Shown here: positions 13,608 through 14,895 of the stretch, piece after piece
Layout of the letters: the number at the start of each line of letters is the position of its first letter
Position numbering within the stretch: the first letter of the stretch is position 1
Notes under the pieces: generated by a model
What the model was told of the DNA's origin: nothing
Databases searched by the model: none
Seen by the model: the letters and a program-made list of their open reading frames with translations, nothing else
Translations under genes and position numbers: made by a program
Assembly (NCBI GenBank): GCA_964492105.1
Contig: CAZBJB010000036.1
Location: forward strand, 1 to 14,895
Length of the DNA stretch: 14,895 nt
Reading direction: 5' to 3'
DNA from: JAUZQZ01 sp964492105
GTDB taxonomy: Bacteria > Pseudomonadota > Zetaproteobacteria > Mariprofundales > Mariprofundaceae

Positions 13608-14027
13608 TTACTTGTCCACTGCCGCGATCCAGATACGAATGCGGTGATTGATCTCGTTGCGTACACGGCGAAATACCGCCAACCGTTCCGTCTCACTACC
13701 ATGTTCCGCTGCCGGATCATCAAAGCTCCAGTGAATCTGTTTGTTGTCGCCCGGGAAGGTCGGACATTGATCCCTTGTCCGATCGCAAACGGTAATCGTG
13801 TAATCGAACTGCTGACCAAGGAATTCATCAAGCCCCTTGCTGATGGCATTCCCGGCATCCATGTTCGACTCGGCAAGCACCTGGACGGTCATCGGATGCA
13901 CGCCTCGCGGTTCGGTTCCAGCGCTAAATACTTCAAACTTGTCCTTACCCAATGCTTTCAGGATATGCTCCGCCATTTGGGATCGAGCGGAGTTCCCGGT
14001 ACACAAAAACAGTGTTCGAATTGCCAT
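13608..14027 (-). CDS. arsC: Arsenate reductase, low-molecular-weight phosphatase type (ArsC)
   Basis: Reduces arsenate to arsenite in the cytoplasm for export. It has 139 residues. The phosphatase-like loop CTGNSARS (9-16) carries the nucleophile Cys9, followed by FSAGTEPRGVHP. The second and third redox cysteines are Cys81 (TVCDRTRDQC) and Cys88, and the general acid loop is FDDPA (102-106). This pattern is the thioredoxin- or mycothiol-linked ArsC branch rather than the glutaredoxin-linked E. coli plasmid type. GGAGGATAAT precedes ATG 14027. No arsR, arsB or acr3 is in view, so the gene is isolated and would need an exporter elsewhere. Its leader contains repeat A4 and, upstream, a strong promoter. 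A protein tyrosine phosphatase is the alternative, but the three Cys favour ArsC. Confidence 0.88.
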   Translation of the reverse strand: MAIRTLFLCTGNSARSQMAEHILKALGKDKFEVFSAGTEPRGVHPMTVQVLAESNMDAGNAISKGLDEFLGQQFDYTITVCDRTRDQCPTFPGDNKQIHWSFDDPAAEHGSETERLAVFRRVRNEINHRIRIWIAAVDK

Positions 14028-14045
14028 ATTATCCTCCAGTCATAA

Positions 14046-14111
14046 GAGCCCATTGCAACACATCCGGGTAGATGAGTGGCAATCGACGTGTATGAGTTTT
14101 GCAACTGGCTC
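14046..14111 (+). mobile_element. Repeat family A, 66-bp internally deleted copy A4
   Basis: The left end GAGCCCATTGCAACACATCC and then GGGTAGATGAGTGGCAATC match A1/A2. It then jumps to the right end (ATGAGTTTTGCAACTGGCTC), missing about 95 internal bases. ATAA lies on both sides (14042-14045, 14112-14115), supporting a 4-bp target duplication. GAGCC-TTGCAA and its partner can still pair as a hairpin. It lies 18 bp before the arsC start, between promoter and gene. Confidence 0.8.
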
Positions 14112-14132
14112 ATAACATACTTCAATGAGGCT

Positions 14133-14160
14133 ATAATATCTATTTATACGGATATGTCAA
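14133..14160 (-). promoter_or_regulatory. Sigma-70 promoter for arsC
   Basis: On the minus strand a perfect TTGACA (14160-14155) and TATTAT (14138-14133, 5/6) are 16 bases apart in A+T-rich DNA. Transcription would begin near 14126, giving a leader of about 100 bases that contains repeat A4. The -35 box lies in the family B tail (14154-14178). No ArsR-type operator was recognised. Confidence 0.6.
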
Positions 14161-14178
14161 TGTCGTATCTTGAGTTTA
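14154..14178 (+). repeat. Repeat family B, 3' tail fragment B4
   Basis: ATGTCAATGTCGTATCTTGA and the following GTTTA resemble the end of B3 (11776-11799) at about 20 of 24 positions. Only this tail is present. It is next to repeat A4, just as B3 is next to A3. Confidence 0.45.
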
Positions 14179-14432
14179 ACATGAAATGACCCACATTTTG
14201 GACAAAAAAAGAATTCTATCGGGCCATTGGAGCCACGGCTGAAGTGGACCCCATTGCAAGGACAGGTTGCCGGGTGATTTAAGATGTGTTCCTCCTGTTG
14301 TTTTTTATCGCAATTTTGTCCTGAAACCTGTTGGTCCTTGTATCTTCGCATCACCCTTACACAGTAGGGGAAGATGCGCGGAGCCGGGGGCCGACAGGTT
14401 TCCTGAACAGGTCTTTGGTGAGCGTTAAACAC
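14157..14432 (-). CDS. Hypothetical small Cys-rich frame at the IS3 end (doubtful)
   Basis: A 91-codon frame beginning at a GTG that overlaps the transposase stop (TAGTG). The C-terminal part CPCNGVHFSRGSNGPI ... FFFCPKCGSFHVKLKIRH has two Cys pairs (CPC, CPKC) suggestive of a zinc ribbon. Against a real gene: no ribosome-binding site at GTG 14432 or at the in-frame ATG near 14351, it crosses the probable IS terminus at 14240 and a strong inverted repeat (14323-14402), and the AGGAGGAAC at about 14295 is not followed by a start codon. I do not recognise a family. Confidence 0.25.
   Translation of the reverse strand: MFNAHQRPVQETCRPPAPRIFPYCVRVMRRYKDQQVSGQNCDKKQQEEHILNHPATCPCNGVHFSRGSNGPIEFFFCPKCGSFHVKLKIRH
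14323..14402. repeat. Nested 80-bp inverted repeat downstream of the IS3 transposase
   Basis: Outer arms GAAACCTGTTGG (14323-14334) and CCGACAGGTTTC (14391-14402) pair over 12 bases (one G-U). Inside, ATCTTC/GAAGAT (14342-14347, 14370-14375) and CCCTTAC/GTAGGG (14354-14360, 14364-14369) form a continuous inner hairpin with a 3-base loop and one bulge. No T run follows on either strand. Confidence 0.6.
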
Positions 14433-14895
14433 TAAGCCACCTTGGCCAGTTGTTGCTCACCGTAATACACCTCTGCAGGTGTCTGATCATCCAGCGACTG
14501 ATGCCGTCGCTCAAAATTGTAGAACTCAAAATAGTACCGCAGTGCGTCGATCAGCTCACGCACCGAGCCATACTCTTTGGTATAAATCTCCTCGTATTTT
14601 ACTGACCGCCAAAGCCGTTCAATGAACACATTATCCATCCAACGACCTCTCCCATCCATGGTGATCGATATTTCCCACGATAATACGAAGCGGCTATACC
14701 AATCCATCACAGCGGTCAGATAGACAAAACCGCCAGGCATGCGGATGTAGGTAATGTCGGTGCACCATGCTTGATTAGGCTCGGTAATATCCATATTTCC
14801 CAATAGATAGGGATACTTCTTATGCTCCTTGTTTCCCTTTCTGGTGAAGGGTTTTGGCGCGATGGATTCAATACCCATCAGCCGCATTAATCGCT
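14432..14895 (-). pseudogene. IS3-family transposase OrfB, partial and lacking its second catalytic Asp
   Basis: The DDE integrase-type transposase C-terminal domain, open to the window edge (RLMRLMGIESIAPKP). The first catalytic Asp is in QAWCTDITYI, followed by VYLTAVMDWYSRFVLSWEIS. In normal members about 50 residues follow, including NTDQGSQFTS with the second Asp. Here the chain passes directly from SWEISIT to MDGRGRWMDN, then VFIERLWRSVKYEEIY with the catalytic Glu and the RRHQSLDDQTPAEVY end. The in-frame deletion removes an essential residue, so this copy cannot transpose, although the frame is otherwise intact. Confidence 0.88.

Larger units (their letters stand above)
14240..14895 (-). 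mobile_element. IS3-family insertion sequence, 3' part (runs off the window)
   Basis: Contains a transposase orfB and, 190 bp after its stop, a terminus that reads ...GGGGTCCACTTCA on the minus strand (14252-14240), the TG...CA type of tip expected of IS3 elements. The other end is outside the window. The unusually long 14240-14431 segment after the stop holds a nested hairpin (14323-14402). The exact end is inferred from the tip sequence alone, without its partner. Confidence 0.55.

Noticed and set aside
14323..14402. Integron attC-like site
   Set aside because: The size and folded shape are suggestive, but the required GTTRRRY-type core and matching complementary boxes are absent.

Overview
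The window comes from a Gram-negative proteobacterium, most likely beta- or gammaproteobacterial. The order tpiA-secG-tRNA-Leu(GAG), the nadK-recN and def-fmt pairs and a heptose phosphatase (gmhB) for LPS core all point that way; the ksgA copy looks more alphaproteobacterial. No species can be named. The genes are mostly housekeeping, but operons are broken up and the joints are filled with small mobile or repeated sequences.

Layout. 60-1048 (-): a decayed IS256-family transposase with a 1-base frameshift and a 183-bp element with long terminal inverted repeats inside it. 1251-2570 (-): tpiA, secG, tRNA-Leu(GAG) and an intrinsic terminator. 2571-3133: tpiA promoter candidate, repeat B1 and a leader repeat (C). 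3134-3898 (+): ksgA. 3918-4066: repeat B2. 4080-5362 (-): gmhB-plsC, overlapping, divergent from sodB (5560-6138, +). 6268-9633 (+): four overlapping genes: a membrane-anchored dihaem cytochrome, nadK, recN and an ArgA-like GNAT acetyltransferase. 9605-9765: repeat A1. 9800-11626 (+): uvrC. 11651-11865: repeat B3 and the end of a repeat A. 11915-13557 (-): def and fmt, split by repeat A2, with the first codons of a lost third gene after fmt. 13608-14027 (-): arsC, with repeat A4 in its 5' leader and a good sigma-70 promoter upstream. 14240-14895 (-): an IS3-family element whose transposase has lost its second catalytic Asp.

The most interesting content is the repeat set. Family A is a 161-bp hairpin-forming element (two full copies about 84% identical by hand count, one 66-bp internal deletion, one 30-bp remnant). 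The insertions are flanked by 4-bp duplications (AAAG, ATAA, ATCC/ATCT). A1 also has an empty-site counterpart: the 45 bp before ksgA match the A1 flanks and carry AAAG once. A1 and A2 sit at gene 3' ends and supply the stop codon and last residues of the upstream protein. Family B (about 150 bp, three same-strand copies plus a tail) keeps a hairpin at the same place in each copy although its sequence changes, which suggests a folded RNA or structured mobile DNA.

No known defence system, CRISPR array, phage or antibiotic-resistance cluster was seen. Gene functions rest on recognised motifs; repeat boundaries and identities were found by eye.
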